Assembly (NCBI GenBank): GCA_938006875.1
Contig: CALLMJ010000022.1
Coordinates: 1 to 45,145, forward strand
Direction of reading: 5' to 3'
Length of the DNA: 45,145 bases
From: an uncultured Bacteroidia bacterium
GTDB lineage: Bacteria > Bacteroidota > Bacteroidia > J057 > CALLMJ01
Position 1 is the stretch's first letter. Every line of letters starts with the position of its first letter. Below are positions 15,505 through 24,939 of the stretch, piece after piece. Below the pieces are notes generated by a model. It saw only the letters and a list, made by a program, of their open reading frames with translations. It ran no database searches and had not been told where the DNA came from. The translations under genes and the position numbers were made by a program.

Positions 15505-16493
15505 AAAAAATCTTACAATCTTTATTGGATTACGAAAGTTTTGATAAAGAAAAAGCTAAACAAGTGTTAATAGATTTAACACAAAATGAATATCCAGCAT
15601 CACAAGTTGCCTCATTTTTAACGGTTTTTATGATGCGTGGCATCACTTTAGAAGAGCTAAAAGGATTTCGTGAAGCCCTTTTAGAACTTTGCATTCCTAT
15701 TGATTTAGGAACTAATCAAATCATTGATGTCTGTGGCACGGGTGGTGATTCTAAAAATACTTTTAACATTTCTACCTTAACAGCATTTGTGTTAGCAGGA
15801 GCTGGAATTCCTGTAGCTAAACATGGTAATTACGGAGTAACCTCCATATCAGGTTCTTCTACTGTGCTTCAAAATTTGGGGATTCATTTTACAAATTCAC
15901 AAGATTTACTTCGTAAGCAGTTAGAGAAAGCCAATATTTGCTTTATGCATGCTCCTTTATTCCATCCAGCATTAAAATCAGTAGCTAATATTCGTAAAGA
16001 ATTGCAAATAAAAACATTTTTTAACGTTTTAGGTCCTCTCATTAATCCTGCTCAACCTTTGTACCAATTCAATGGTGTTTTTAGCTTAGAATTAGCAAGA
16101 ATGTATCACTTTTTGCTTCAACAAGAAAATAAAAAATATTTTGTTTATCATACCTTAGATGGCTACGATGAAATTTCTTTGACCTCTGACTTTAAACTTT
16201 TTTCTTATTATCACGAAGATTTAATAAACCCTATGGATTTAGGATTTGATTGTTTACCACCTGAGGCACTTCAAGGCGGTAATACCGTTCAAGAAAGTAC
16301 AGAAATTTTTATGAATATTTTAAAAGGAAAAGGCAATAATGCTCAAAATCAAGTTCTTATAGCCAATGCAGCATTAGCAATCCAGTTATTCCATTCTTAT
16401 GATTTAGATACCGCTAAAAATTTAGCAGAAGATAGTTTATTGAACTTAAAAGCATTAAAATGTTTTGAAACCCTTAAATCTTTAAATGTATGA
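15501..16493 (+). CDS. trpD: Anthranilate phosphoribosyltransferase
   Basis: TrpD joins anthranilate to PRPP. At 330 residues from ATG 15501, it has the PRPP-binding signature DVCGTGGDSKNTFNIST, the KHGNYGVTS segment, the FMHAPLFHPALKSVANIRKEL anthranilate-site region and the FNVLGPLINPA motif. The open frame extends ten codons upstream but the ATGA overlap with the trpG stop (15501-15504) fixes the start. It is a stand-alone TrpD, not fused to TrpG. It overlaps trpC by 4 bases. Confidence 0.95.
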   Translation: MKKILQSLLDYESFDKEKAKQVLIDLTQNEYPASQVASFLTVFMMRGITLEELKGFREALLELCIPIDLGTNQIIDVCGTGGDSKNTFNISTLTAFVLAGAGIPVAKHGNYGVTSISGSSTVLQNLGIHFTNSQDLLRKQLEKANICFMHAPLFHPALKSVANIRKELQIKTFFNVLGPLINPAQPLYQFNGVFSLELARMYHFLLQQENKKYFVYHTLDGYDEISLTSDFKLFSYYHEDLINPMDLGFDCLPPEALQGGNTVQESTEIFMNILKGKGNNAQNQVLIANAALAIQLFHSYDLDTAKNLAEDSLLNLKALKCFETLKSLNV

Positions 16494-17299
16494 ATGTATT
16501 AGAAAAAATTGTTTTGGACAAACGCAAAGAAATTGAAGAAAAAAAATCTTTATATCCCATAAAATATTTGGAAAAGTCCATCTACTTTTCAACGGAGTGC
16601 GTTTCCTTAAAGAAATATTTACAAAAATTTGAAAATCAATTTTCTATTATAGCAGAGTTCAAACGAAAATCTCCATCCAAAGGAGTTATTAATGAATATG
16701 CAAAAGTAGAAGAAGTTACTTTAAGCTATATGCAGTCAGGAGCTTGTGCACTTTCCATTTTAACAGATGAAAAATATTTTGGTGCTAAATCCGAAGACTT
16801 ATCCATTGCACGGAATTGGCATTACTGCCCCATTTTACGTAAAGACTTTATTTTAGAGGAGTATCAAATCCTTGAAGCCAAATCTTTTGGTGCTGATGTT
16901 ATTCTGCTAATTGTAAGAATTTTAGATTTACCTCAAATTCAAAAACTTTCACATTTTGCTAAAAGCCATGGTTTAGAAGTACTTTTAGAATTTCATGATA
17001 AAAACGACATTTATAAATGTTCTCATTTTACTGATTTTGATATTGCTGGAATCAATCACCGTAATTTAGATACTCTTCAATTTGACTATCAAAATAGTAT
17101 TGAACTTTTAGAAAAATTACCTAAAGAAAAGTTCAAAATTGCAGAAAGCGGTATTCATTCACCTGATACTTTAGTTAACCTAAAAAAGTCAGGATATGAT
17201 GGTTTTCTGATTGGTGAATATTTTATGAAGTCGCACAATCCAGGTTTAGCTTGTAAAGAATTGATTGAAAAAGCACTAGAAATATGGAAAAAAACCTAA
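16490..17299 (+). CDS. trpC: Indole-3-glycerol phosphate synthase
   Basis: TrpC converts CdRP to indole-3-glycerol phosphate with loss of CO2 and water. The protein is 269 residues, the size of the monofunctional enzyme. Signatures are IIAEFKRKSPSKG (with catalytic Lys), ILTDEKYFGAK, PILRKDFILEEYQI, GINHRNLDT and the phosphate-binding IAESGIHSP. A (beta/alpha)8 barrel follows a short helical N-terminus. Its end overlaps trpF by 16 bases. Confidence 0.95.
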   Translation: MNVLEKIVLDKRKEIEEKKSLYPIKYLEKSIYFSTECVSLKKYLQKFENQFSIIAEFKRKSPSKGVINEYAKVEEVTLSYMQSGACALSILTDEKYFGAKSEDLSIARNWHYCPILRKDFILEEYQILEAKSFGADVILLIVRILDLPQIQKLSHFAKSHGLEVLLEFHDKNDIYKCSHFTDFDIAGINHRNLDTLQFDYQNSIELLEKLPKEKFKIAESGIHSPDTLVNLKKSGYDGFLIGEYFMKSHNPGLACKELIEKALEIWKKT

Positions 17300-17913
17300 A
17301 AATTAAAGTATGTGGTCTGAATGATTATGTTAATATTCAGGAAGTTGTACAACTTCAACCAGATTTTTTGGGCTTTATTTTTTATTCACTTTCTAAAAGA
17401 AATTTTACCTTAAAAGCATTGCCTCCCATTCCAGAGGAAGTAAAGAAAGTAGGAGTTTTTGTAAACCCATCTTTTGATGAAGTAATAAGAAAAGTTAAAT
17501 TTTATAATTTGGATTTTGTTCAACTACATGGACAAGAAAGTCCTGATTTCTGCGAACAATTAAAATACAAAGGAATTGAAATCATCAAAGCATTTGGAAT
17601 TAACGAAAAATTTGATTTTCATATCCTTAAATCCTACGAACCCTACTGTATTTATTTTTTATTAGATGCAGAAAAGGGCGGAAGTGGTAAATCTTTTGAT
17701 TGGAAATTGTTAAAAAAATATAAAAATCAAACGTCTTTTTTGCTGGCAGGAGGCATAAGTTTAGAAAATTTAAACGAAGTTTTAAACCTTAATCATCCAC
17801 AAATGATAGGATTAGATTGGAACAGCCAATGGGAAATTCTCCCTGGGATTAAAGATATTTCATTACTCAAACAAGGATTTCAAAACATTAGAAAATATGA
17901 TAAGACCCAATAA
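17284..17913 (+). CDS. trpF: Phosphoribosylanthranilate isomerase
   Basis: TrpF isomerises PRA to CdRP between the TrpD and TrpC steps. The 209-residue protein has the family opening [12 protein letters not shown] (catalytic Cys), [39 protein letters not shown] (with catalytic Asp) and the phosphate-binding [11 protein letters not shown]. It overlaps trpC at its start and trpB at its end (17 bases), unusually tight packing that suggests strong translational coupling. Confidence 0.95.
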   Translation: MEKNLKIKVCGLNDYVNIQEVVQLQPDFLGFIFYSLSKRNFTLKALPPIPEEVKKVGVFVNPSFDEVIRKVKFYNLDFVQLHGQESPDFCEQLKYKGIEIIKAFGINEKFDFHILKSYEPYCIYFLLDAEKGGSGKSFDWKLLKKYKNQTSFLLAGGISLENLNEVLNLNHPQMIGLDWNSQWEILPGIKDISLLKQGFQNIRKYDKTQ

Positions 17914-19075
17914 AAATGGATATTACGGTGAATATGGAGGAGCTTTTGTTCCTGAAATGTTGTATCAGAATGTCAATGAACTTCAAGAGAATTATGAAAA
18001 AATTATTTTCTCTGAAAATTTTCAAAAAGAATATAAAAATTACTTAAAAAATTACGTAGGAAGGCCTACTCCTTTATACGAAGCAAGGAATTTATCACAA
18101 AAGTATGGAACCAAAATTTATTTAAAACGGGAAGATTTATGCCATACAGGAGCCCATAAAATCAACAATGCTATAGGGCAAGTTTTGTTAGCCAAGTATA
18201 TGGGAAAGAAAAAAATCATCGCAGAAACCGGTGCAGGACAACATGGAGTAGCCACAGCAACAGCTTGTGCCTTATTAAATATGCCTTGCGAAATTTTTAT
18301 GGGTGAAAAAGATATGGAAAGACAAAAACTGAATGTTTTGAGAATGAAAATGTTAGGTTCAAAAGTTACCCCTGCTGTATCAGGAAGTAAAACCCTCAAA
18401 GATGCTACCAATGAAGCCATAAGAGCATGGATTCAAGATCCCCAAAATACTTATTACGTTATTGGTTCAGTTGTAGGTCCGCATCCTTATCCCGATATAG
18501 TTACACTTTTCCAATCCATTATTAGCCAAGAAATTAACTCACAACTTCATGAATATGGCTATGAATTACCGAATTATGTAATTGCGTGCGTAGGTGGTGG
18601 AAGTAACGCCATTGGAGCATTTTATCAATTTATAAGTAATAGTTTCACAAAACTTATTGCCGTTGAAGCCGCAGGAGAAGGAATTCATACCCCAAAAACC
18701 GCTGCAACCATTGCACTGGGTAAAAAAGGAATTTTACATGGCTCTTTGAGTTATTTAATCCAAACCGAAGACGGACAAATCTTTGAGCCTCATTCCATTT
18801 CTGCAGGTCTAGATTATCCCGGTATTGGTCCTATTCATAGCTATTTACATGACGCTAAGTTATCCCAAGTACTTTCTGCAACTGACCAAGAAGCTTTAGA
18901 AGCGGCTTTAGAACTCACTCAATTAGAAGGAATTATTCCAGCATTAGAATCTGCTCATGCGATTGCGGCTTTAAAAAAATTGACTTTTCAACCTAATGAA
19001 ATTGTGGTAATTAATCTTTCTGGACGTGGCGATAAAGATATGAACACTTATCAACAAGTATTTCAATATGAATAA
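17897..19075 (+). CDS. trpB: Tryptophan synthase beta chain
   Basis: TrpB condenses indole with serine to make Trp, using PLP. The 392-residue protein has the opening [14 protein letters not shown], the PLP lysine K88 in [13 protein letters not shown], the [11 protein letters not shown] segment, the PLP-phosphate loop [12 protein letters not shown], and the [11 protein letters not shown] and SGRGDKDM signatures. Its pattern is that of the standard TrpB1 that partners TrpA. It overlaps the trpA start by 8 bases. Confidence 0.96.
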   Translation: MIRPNKNGYYGEYGGAFVPEMLYQNVNELQENYEKIIFSENFQKEYKNYLKNYVGRPTPLYEARNLSQKYGTKIYLKREDLCHTGAHKINNAIGQVLLAKYMGKKKIIAETGAGQHGVATATACALLNMPCEIFMGEKDMERQKLNVLRMKMLGSKVTPAVSGSKTLKDATNEAIRAWIQDPQNTYYVIGSVVGPHPYPDIVTLFQSIISQEINSQLHEYGYELPNYVIACVGGGSNAIGAFYQFISNSFTKLIAVEAAGEGIHTPKTAATIALGKKGILHGSLSYLIQTEDGQIFEPHSISAGLDYPGIGPIHSYLHDAKLSQVLSATDQEALEAALELTQLEGIIPALESAHAIAALKKLTFQPNEIVVINLSGRGDKDMNTYQQVFQYE

Positions 19076-19835
19076 ACTACAAAAAATTTTCCAAAATAAA
19101 AATCAAAAATTATTGTCCATTTATTACATGGCTGGTTACCCTCAATTATCAGACACTGTGCCTTTGATTAGTTATTTATCTAAAAATGAAGTTGATTTAA
19201 TAGAAATTGGATTTCCTTTTTCTGACCCATTAGCAGATGGACCTGTAATCCAATCGGCAAGCCAAAAAGCTATTCAAAATGGTATGAATTTAAAAGTTCT
19301 TTTTCAACAACTTACACTACTTCCTCCTGTATCAACTCCTTTAATTTTAATGGGTTATTTGAATCCTATTTTACAAATGGGGATACCTCAATTTTTAGAA
19401 CAATGTTCTCAAAACCAAATTGATGGGCTCATTATACCCGATATGCCCTTAGAATTTTATGAAAAATATTTTCAATCGGAAATGCAATCACGCAACATCA
19501 GCAGCATTTTTTTGGTAACACCTTCTACATCATTTCATAGAATGCAAAAAATCAAAGAATTAACTACAGGATTTGTTTATGTAGTTTCTGACCATTCCAT
19601 TACAGGTCAAAATGTTCATTTTGAAAAACAAAAAAGTTATTACGAAAATATACAAATGCATTTTCAAGATTTACCTAAAATGATTGGTTTTGGAATACGA
19701 GATAAACAGACCTTTCAGATGGCTTGTGAATATGCAAACGGTGCAATTATTGGTACTGAATTTTTAAAATTCATTGAAAAACATAGTATTACATTAGAAA
19801 ATATAAAAAACTTTATTCAAAGCATAAAATCATGA
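19068..19835 (+). CDS. trpA: Tryptophan synthase alpha chain
   Basis: TrpA cleaves indole-3-glycerol phosphate to indole, which passes through a tunnel to TrpB. The 255-residue TIM barrel keeps the catalytic pair, E46 in [11 protein letters not shown] and D57 in LADGPVIQ, and the phosphate-binding GFGIRDKQT region. The length is slightly short but normal for the family. Its stop overlaps the next start as ATGA, linking it to the DAHP synthase. Confidence 0.95.
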   Translation: MNKLQKIFQNKNQKLLSIYYMAGYPQLSDTVPLISYLSKNEVDLIEIGFPFSDPLADGPVIQSASQKAIQNGMNLKVLFQQLTLLPPVSTPLILMGYLNPILQMGIPQFLEQCSQNQIDGLIIPDMPLEFYEKYFQSEMQSRNISSIFLVTPSTSFHRMQKIKELTTGFVYVVSDHSITGQNVHFEKQKSYYENIQMHFQDLPKMIGFGIRDKQTFQMACEYANGAIIGTEFLKFIEKHSITLENIKNFIQSIKS

Positions 19836-20845
19836 TTTTAATACAGTTACAACCATTCATCAGCGAAGACAACAAAGAAGAATTAAAATCCATTTTCATA
19901 GAACAAAAAGGAAAAATTTCAGAAGTTCAAACAGGATTACAGCGTTTTTGGGTAGTGCAAATAGCACAAAAAATGGATATTCGTGTTATTGGTAATAAAG
20001 ATTATGTCAAAGATGTACATTATGTACCAGAACCTTATCCGTTGGTATCCAACAAATGGAGAGTTGAACCCTCAGTTTATGATTTAGGAAATGGGGTTTT
20101 TATAGGTGGTAAAAATGGAGAAAAAATTATAGCCGGTCCTTGTTCCATAGAAAATGAACAACAAGTTGAAAAAATTTGCCAATTTTTACATAATAACGGA
20201 GTAAGTTTGATGCGTGGAGGTATTTTTAAACCCAGAAGTTCACCGTATTCTTTTAGAGGTCTTGGAATTGAAGGTTTAAAAATGTTTTACCAAATAGCCC
20301 AAAGCTACAATATCAAAATAGTTACCGAAGTAATGGAAATTAATCAAATAGAAGCTATGTATCCTTATGTAGATGTTTTTCAAGTTGGTGCAAGGAACTC
20401 TCAGAATTTCAATTTATTAGACGCACTTGGCAAAATAGATAAACCTGTATTACTCAAAAGAGGAATTTCTGGTACGATTGAAGAACTTTTATATTCTGCT
20501 GAATACATTTTCTCTGCAGGGAATCCCAAAATTATTTTATGCGAAAGAGGTATCCGAACCTATGAAACAGCTTATAGAAATTGTTTTGATGTCAATGCTA
20601 TAGCAATTTTAAAAGATAAATCTCATTTACCTGTTTTTGGAGACCCTTCTCATGGAATTGGTATTAGAAAATATGTTCCCAACATAGCATTGGCTGCATT
20701 AGCCGCAGGCGCTGACGGTATCTTAATAGAAGTTCATCCAGAACCTGAAAAATCGGTTTCAGACGCTCAGCAAACTTTGAGTTTTGAAGAACTTAAAAAA
20801 ATTATAAATTTTACAAAGAGTTTGATATATAAGAAGTTTTCATAA
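19832..20845 (+). CDS. aroF: DAHP synthase, type I-beta with N-terminal ferredoxin-like domain
   Basis: 3-Deoxy-7-phosphoheptulonate synthase joins PEP and erythrose 4-phosphate at the start of the shikimate pathway. In the 337-residue protein about 75 N-terminal residues resemble the ferredoxin-like regulatory domain seen in type I-beta enzymes. The barrel follows, with IIAGPCSIE, LMRGGIFKPRSSPYSF, FQVGARNSQNF, LLKRG, ILCERGIRTYE and PVFGDPSHGIG, the metal and substrate motifs. In characterised relatives this N-terminal domain mediates feedback inhibition by aromatic amino acids; the effector here is unknown. It is the last gene of the trp operon and is coupled to trpA by a 4-base overlap, so the attenuator also controls flux into the shikimate pathway. 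Confidence 0.92.
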   Translation: MILIQLQPFISEDNKEELKSIFIEQKGKISEVQTGLQRFWVVQIAQKMDIRVIGNKDYVKDVHYVPEPYPLVSNKWRVEPSVYDLGNGVFIGGKNGEKIIAGPCSIENEQQVEKICQFLHNNGVSLMRGGIFKPRSSPYSFRGLGIEGLKMFYQIAQSYNIKIVTEVMEINQIEAMYPYVDVFQVGARNSQNFNLLDALGKIDKPVLLKRGISGTIEELLYSAEYIFSAGNPKIILCERGIRTYETAYRNCFDVNAIAILKDKSHLPVFGDPSHGIGIRKYVPNIALAALAAGADGILIEVHPEPEKSVSDAQQTLSFEELKKIINFTKSLIYKKFS

Positions 20846-20882
20846 AATAATTATTTTTTATTTCAACAAAAAAATAAATCAT

Positions 20883-20890
20883 TATTTTTG
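20883..20890 (+). promoter_or_regulatory. -7 box for the NRDE protein and nuclease
   Basis: TATTTTTG, 12 bases before ATG 20903. Because the box ends at the TTG that would give a longer frame, it supports the ATG as the start. Confidence 0.55.
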
Positions 20891-20902
20891 CAATGTCAAT
20901 CC

Positions 20903-21604
20903 ATGTGTACAGTTTCATTCTATCCAAAAAAAAATGGTTACATTTTAACTCACAATCGTGATGAAAAAATTTGGCGACCTATTGCGGCCCCCCCAAAAAT
21001 ATATAAAAATCAATTTATTTATCCAACCGACCCCCAAGGAAATGGAACTTGGATTTTAGATTATTCTCATGGAACTATTTCTTTATTAAATGGTGGTTTT
21101 ATTAAGCATAAACCTAATCCACCTTACAAAAAAAGTCGTGGGCTCATCTTAAAAGAATTTTCTTTGCAATCTTTAAATTTCCATCAATTTATTACCCATT
21201 ATGATTTAGAGGGTATAGAACCCTTTACCATTATTTCAGTAAGTTTAGTAAATCAATTAGAACTGAATGTATATGTTTGGGATAGCCAAGAATTACATTA
21301 TTTACCCAAAAATCCTGAAATCCCTTTAATTTGGTCTGCGGTTACGGTTTATCCCGTAGAAATCATTAAAGAAAGAGAAATCTGGTGGTCTGAATGGATA
21401 GAAGGACACCAAGAGGCAAGTCCTGAACAAATTTTATCTTTTCATTTACATGGTGGAAATGGAAACCCTCGCTCTAATATGGCTATGATTGTACATGGGG
21501 AAGGGCAAACTGTCAGCATTTCTCAATCTGTTCATTTACAAAATCAAAGAATCTTTGAATATAAAGACCTTTTAAAAACTCAATATCAAAAAATTATATT
21601 ATGA
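20903..21604 (+). CDS. NRDE/TANGO2 family protein
   Basis: This protein is 233 residues from ATG 20903, starting MCTVSFYPKK and reaching the name-giving motif THNRDEK. In this family Met is thought to be removed to expose Cys2, as in N-terminal nucleophile hydrolases, so the start matters: the upstream TTG at 20888 would bury the cysteine and is rejected. Other family features are GTWILDYSHG and LNGGFIKH. The biological role is poorly known; eukaryotic TANGO2 is linked to mitochondrial and lipid or heme metabolism. It is followed by the secreted nuclease-like gene with an ATGA overlap. Confidence 0.85.
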   Translation: MCTVSFYPKKNGYILTHNRDEKIWRPIAAPPKIYKNQFIYPTDPQGNGTWILDYSHGTISLLNGGFIKHKPNPPYKKSRGLILKEFSLQSLNFHQFITHYDLEGIEPFTIISVSLVNQLELNVYVWDSQELHYLPKNPEIPLIWSAVTVYPVEIIKEREIWWSEWIEGHQEASPEQILSFHLHGGNGNPRSNMAMIVHGEGQTVSISQSVHLQNQRIFEYKDLLKTQYQKIIL

Positions 21605-22848
21605 AAAAAATTACACTTCTTTCAGTATTCATCTTTTTATTCTTGCAATTAAAATCGCAAGATACATTAACCGTAATGAATTATAATTTATTACAGTATG
21701 GTGCAACAGGGCATAGTTCTTTATCGCCCTCTGTAAAAAATCCTTACCTGAAAACCATTGTAAACCAAATTTTACCCGATATTTTTGGGGTTAATGAAGT
21801 TTCTAATAATTCAGCTTATTGCGATAATATTTTAGTAAATGTCTTAAATCAAGATGGAAGAAATTATTATAAACGTGCAATTTATTCCAATCAAACCAAT
21901 TCTTCTTTAGTGAACATGTTATTCTACAATTCCAATAAAGTAGAATTATCTAACCAATATTTTATTAATGGCGGTATTAGGGACATGATGTTATACAAAT
22001 TATATTATAAAGACCCGAACCAAAACCCAATTATAGATTCTACATTTATTTATGTTTGTGTGGTTCATTTAAAAGCAGGAAACACTTCTAATGATATTTC
22101 ATCAAGAAATAATGAAACCCAAGCAGTCATGAACTATTTGAATAACATGAATTTACCTTCCAATACCAATTTAATCATCATGGGAGATATGAATTTATAT
22201 ACTTCCTCAGAAGTTGCTTACCAAAATTTAATTACTCATACCAATACAACTATTCGTTTTTATGACCCTATCAATAGACCTGGTGGTTGGAGTAATGATT
22301 CTAATTTTAAGGATATTCATACCCAGTCTACGAGAATTAACTCTGAGCCTGATGGCGGTAGTGGTGGTGGTTTAGATGATAGATTTGACCATATCCTTAT
22401 GAACCTAAATGTAATTAATGGAAATAACAAAGTAAAATATGTTTCTGGTTCTTATAAAGCTTTTGGTAATGATGGAAATCGTTTTAATGGCGCTATTAAT
22501 TCTTCTAATTCCATTGTAAGCCAATCTGTTGCAAATGCACTTTACGCTATGTCTGACCATTTGCCTGTTATTGCTAAAATTTCTTTAAACACTTTAACCT
22601 CAAGTACCTCTGTAAACCATAATTTTTATTGGACTATTACTCCTTCTTATCTCTCCATTCAGAACAATAATCTTTTAAATGGCAAATTATGTATCTACGA
22701 CCTTTTAGGTCAGGAAATCTATCAACAAAATTTAACCAATGAAAATAATTTTTCACTAGATTTAGACATATTCAAAGAAGGAGTCTATTTCGTGAAATGG
22801 TTAGAGAATTCTGGTGAAGTTCAAGTTAAAAAAATTATAAAATTTTAA
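21601..22848 (+). CDS. Secreted endonuclease/exonuclease/phosphatase-fold protein with T9SS sorting domain
   Basis: This 415-residue protein has a signal peptide (1-20), a catalytic EEP domain (about 20-330) and a C-terminal type A sorting domain (about 340-415, with YDLLGQEIYQ and FKEGVYFVKW and a KKIIKF end). EEP residues are present: E66 in VNEVSN, GDMN at 195-198, and SDH at 318-320, so it should be an active metal-dependent hydrolase. Whether it cuts DNA, RNA or a phosphoester such as a phospholipid head group is unclear. It is coupled to the NRDE gene by a 4-base overlap, an odd pairing of a cytoplasmic and an exported protein. Confidence 0.88.
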   Translation: MKKITLLSVFIFLFLQLKSQDTLTVMNYNLLQYGATGHSSLSPSVKNPYLKTIVNQILPDIFGVNEVSNNSAYCDNILVNVLNQDGRNYYKRAIYSNQTNSSLVNMLFYNSNKVELSNQYFINGGIRDMMLYKLYYKDPNQNPIIDSTFIYVCVVHLKAGNTSNDISSRNNETQAVMNYLNNMNLPSNTNLIIMGDMNLYTSSEVAYQNLITHTNTTIRFYDPINRPGGWSNDSNFKDIHTQSTRINSEPDGGSGGGLDDRFDHILMNLNVINGNNKVKYVSGSYKAFGNDGNRFNGAINSSNSIVSQSVANALYAMSDHLPVIAKISLNTLTSSTSVNHNFYWTITPSYLSIQNNNLLNGKLCIYDLLGQEIYQQNLTNENNFSLDLDIFKEGVYFVKWLENSGEVQVKKIIKF

Positions 22849-22849
22849 A

Positions 22850-22879
22850 AGAATAAAAAAGTTAATTTGGTTTTATTCT
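22850..22879. terminator. Possible bidirectional terminator hairpin
   Basis: AGAATAAAA (22850-22858) pairs perfectly with TTTTATTCT (22871-22879) around a 12-base loop, just after the stop of the T9SS nuclease gene and before the convergent esterase. The stem is AT-rich and no clean T tract follows, so termination is only plausible. Confidence 0.35.
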
Positions 22880-23031
22880 GTTAGGTTCTTTACTTTCAAA
22901 GGCACAAATTTCAGTAGATAATTCTGACAGTTTTTAATTTTGAAAAGTTAGAAATGAATAAAATCATAAATTCTTTGTAAAGTTTCCTAACAAAACAAAA
23001 GTTTTACGTGCATATCAAAACCTTTGTCTGT

Positions 23032-24885
23032 TTACTCCTTAATAACCTTTACAATCTTATAGTTACCATTTTGAAATTTTATGTTTAATAGATACGTTCC
23101 GTTATCCCAATTAACCAAAGATATTAGACCCTTATGGGTATACATTTCATAAATTTCTAATAACTGACCATAAAGGTTGAATATCTCTACTTTTTCAATA
23201 ATAAAATCGGAATGAATCCATAATTCATTGTTTGTAGGATTAGGATACAAATGTACAGTAGGGTCTAAAAGAGAATTTTGATTTGCATGAGAAGTTGAAA
23301 TACAAGGAGAGAAATTGATTACGGAGTCCCAAAAATTGGATTTTATAGTTCTAATTCCGCAAGAATCACCATTGGAAGTAGCTTGAATTTCTAAATAACA
23401 GTCTGAATTTGTATCATATTGAACCCAGTTCACTAATCCATTACCATTAGGATTTCCTGTTTTAGCAAAGTTTGTCCAATAAGTTAACATACTTTTTTGA
23501 ACAGAATCATCAGCAGGTTTAAAAAGGGGTCCAGTTGCTAAATTATGATTTTCCCAAGTATTAAAAACATAAAATAACTCCATACCATGATAAGCTCCAT
23601 AAGATGAGAGTTGTGGTATTGTATGTTTAAAAGTAAAAAAATAACGCCAAACAGGTTCAGGAGAATTTGTACTTACACACTGCGCAACTCTTCTCGTAGT
23701 AGATGTAAATTGAGCATCAGTCAAAAAAGCAACATAAGATTGTTTGGCATCCGTATTATTAGTTCCAGGAGGATATAAAATGTTAGCTTGCGGACGATGT
23801 ATCGGAGATAAATAAGCATTAATTAATGCAGTTACCATTGCTGGAGTTACCGTTTGAGGAACACTTAAACTCATTTCTTCAGAATTAGAGCCAATCATAA
23901 AAGGGACTTTATGAAAGCTCCCATTTCTAATTGCATCTAAAGGATATTCACTAAAAACTACGTTATCTTTAACAGGTTTCCAGTCTGAACGTACAATTCC
24001 TCCTTGTAAAGGACTTTCCATCATAAAAAGTAAAGAATCCGCTGGTAATGCCCTCATATAAGCAATTTTTTGTGTAGAAGTACCGCTATTGATAAAAGTA
24101 TCTACAAAAGCAATTCCTCTGTTTTTTGCAATATTATAATCATCAATTGCAGGAACAGCACTTTGAATGCAAGCCCTATGAAATAAGCCAGCACTTAATG
24201 GAGTAACTAATAAATTTCCAACATTCAATCCGCCAGCACTTTCTCCAAAAATCATAATTTTTGTTGTATCACCACCAAAGTTTTTGATATTATTTTTGAC
24301 CCATTGCAATGCTAATATTTGGTCTAAAACACCATAATTACCTGATTGATTATTTACGTTTTCTGCTTCAAGACCTGGATGAACCAAAAAGCCAAAAGGA
24401 CCAAGTCTATATTGAATAGTAACTACAACTACATCTCCTCTTTGAGATAAGTTTTTACCAAAATACATAGGCATACCACCAGAAGAATCACTTGCAGAAC
24501 CTTGCTGATTTCCTCCCCCATGAATAAATACCATAACAGCTTTATTCGCTGATGTACCTAACTGGGGCGTCCAAATATTCAAATATAAACAATCTTCATT
24601 CCCTTTTAAAGTAAACGTTCCATCAGGTTTAAAATCTTTTTGAGGGCATGCGGGTTTAAAAGCATTAGTAATTAATGTTATAGACCAGTTATCAGGATTT
24701 TCTGGTGCTTTCCAACGCAAATTGCCAACTGGAGGTTTTGCAAAAGGGATTCCTAAAAATTGATAAACACCTCCATTAACACTACCTTGAACCTGCCCAA
24801 ATTGAGTACTTACAACCGTCTGAGAATACAAAACAAAACTATCCAGAATGAAGAACCATAAAGCAAAAAATAAAAAAGGTTTCAT
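23032..24885 (-). CDS. Secreted carboxylesterase type B with T9SS sorting domain
   Basis: This 617-residue protein of the carboxylesterase B family has a signal peptide (1-22), an alpha/beta hydrolase body and a C-terminal sorting domain (about 540-617, with EIFNLYGQLLEIYE, NWDNGTYLLNI and a final KVIKE). The nucleophile is S216 in GESAGG; EDCLYLN (97-103) and the oxyanion loop IHGGGNQQG are also present. A Glu in SNSEEMS and a His in GAYHGMELFYVF complete the expected triad. The substrate is unknown; exported homologues hydrolyse a range of carboxylic esters. The sorting domain shows export to the cell surface or medium. It has its own promoter box downstream of the Nudix gene. Confidence 0.92.
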   Translation of the reverse strand: MKPFLFFALWFFILDSFVLYSQTVVSTQFGQVQGSVNGGVYQFLGIPFAKPPVGNLRWKAPENPDNWSITLITNAFKPACPQKDFKPDGTFTLKGNEDCLYLNIWTPQLGTSANKAVMVFIHGGGNQQGSASDSSGGMPMYFGKNLSQRGDVVVVTIQYRLGPFGFLVHPGLEAENVNNQSGNYGVLDQILALQWVKNNIKNFGGDTTKIMIFGESAGGLNVGNLLVTPLSAGLFHRACIQSAVPAIDDYNIAKNRGIAFVDTFINSGTSTQKIAYMRALPADSLLFMMESPLQGGIVRSDWKPVKDNVVFSEYPLDAIRNGSFHKVPFMIGSNSEEMSLSVPQTVTPAMVTALINAYLSPIHRPQANILYPPGTNNTDAKQSYVAFLTDAQFTSTTRRVAQCVSTNSPEPVWRYFFTFKHTIPQLSSYGAYHGMELFYVFNTWENHNLATGPLFKPADDSVQKSMLTYWTNFAKTGNPNGNGLVNWVQYDTNSDCYLEIQATSNGDSCGIRTIKSNFWDSVINFSPCISTSHANQNSLLDPTVHLYPNPTNNELWIHSDFIIEKVEIFNLYGQLLEIYEMYTHKGLISLVNWDNGTYLLNIKFQNGNYKIVKVIKE

Positions 24886-24899
24886 AAAATGATTTAATA

Positions 24900-24907
24900 C
24901 AAAGATA
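24900..24907 (-). promoter_or_regulatory. -7 box for the esterase
   Basis: The minus strand reads TATCTTTG, 14 bases before ATG 24885. Confidence 0.5.
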
Positions 24908-24939
24908 AGAAATTTTTTGCTTAATTTATGGCTTTAAAA

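Noticed and set aside
5120-16510. Identical first seven residues (MNVLEKI) in the M20 enzyme and TrpC
   Set aside because: Short, AT-codon-rich coincidence; the remainder of the proteins is unrelated.
18118-18420. 100-codon open frame antisense to trpB
   Set aside because: It lies wholly opposite a conserved coding region and has no promoter or family; a codon-bias shadow.
20888-20902. TTG start giving a longer NRDE protein
   Set aside because: It would place residues before the nucleophilic Cys2, and the TTG is part of the -7 box.
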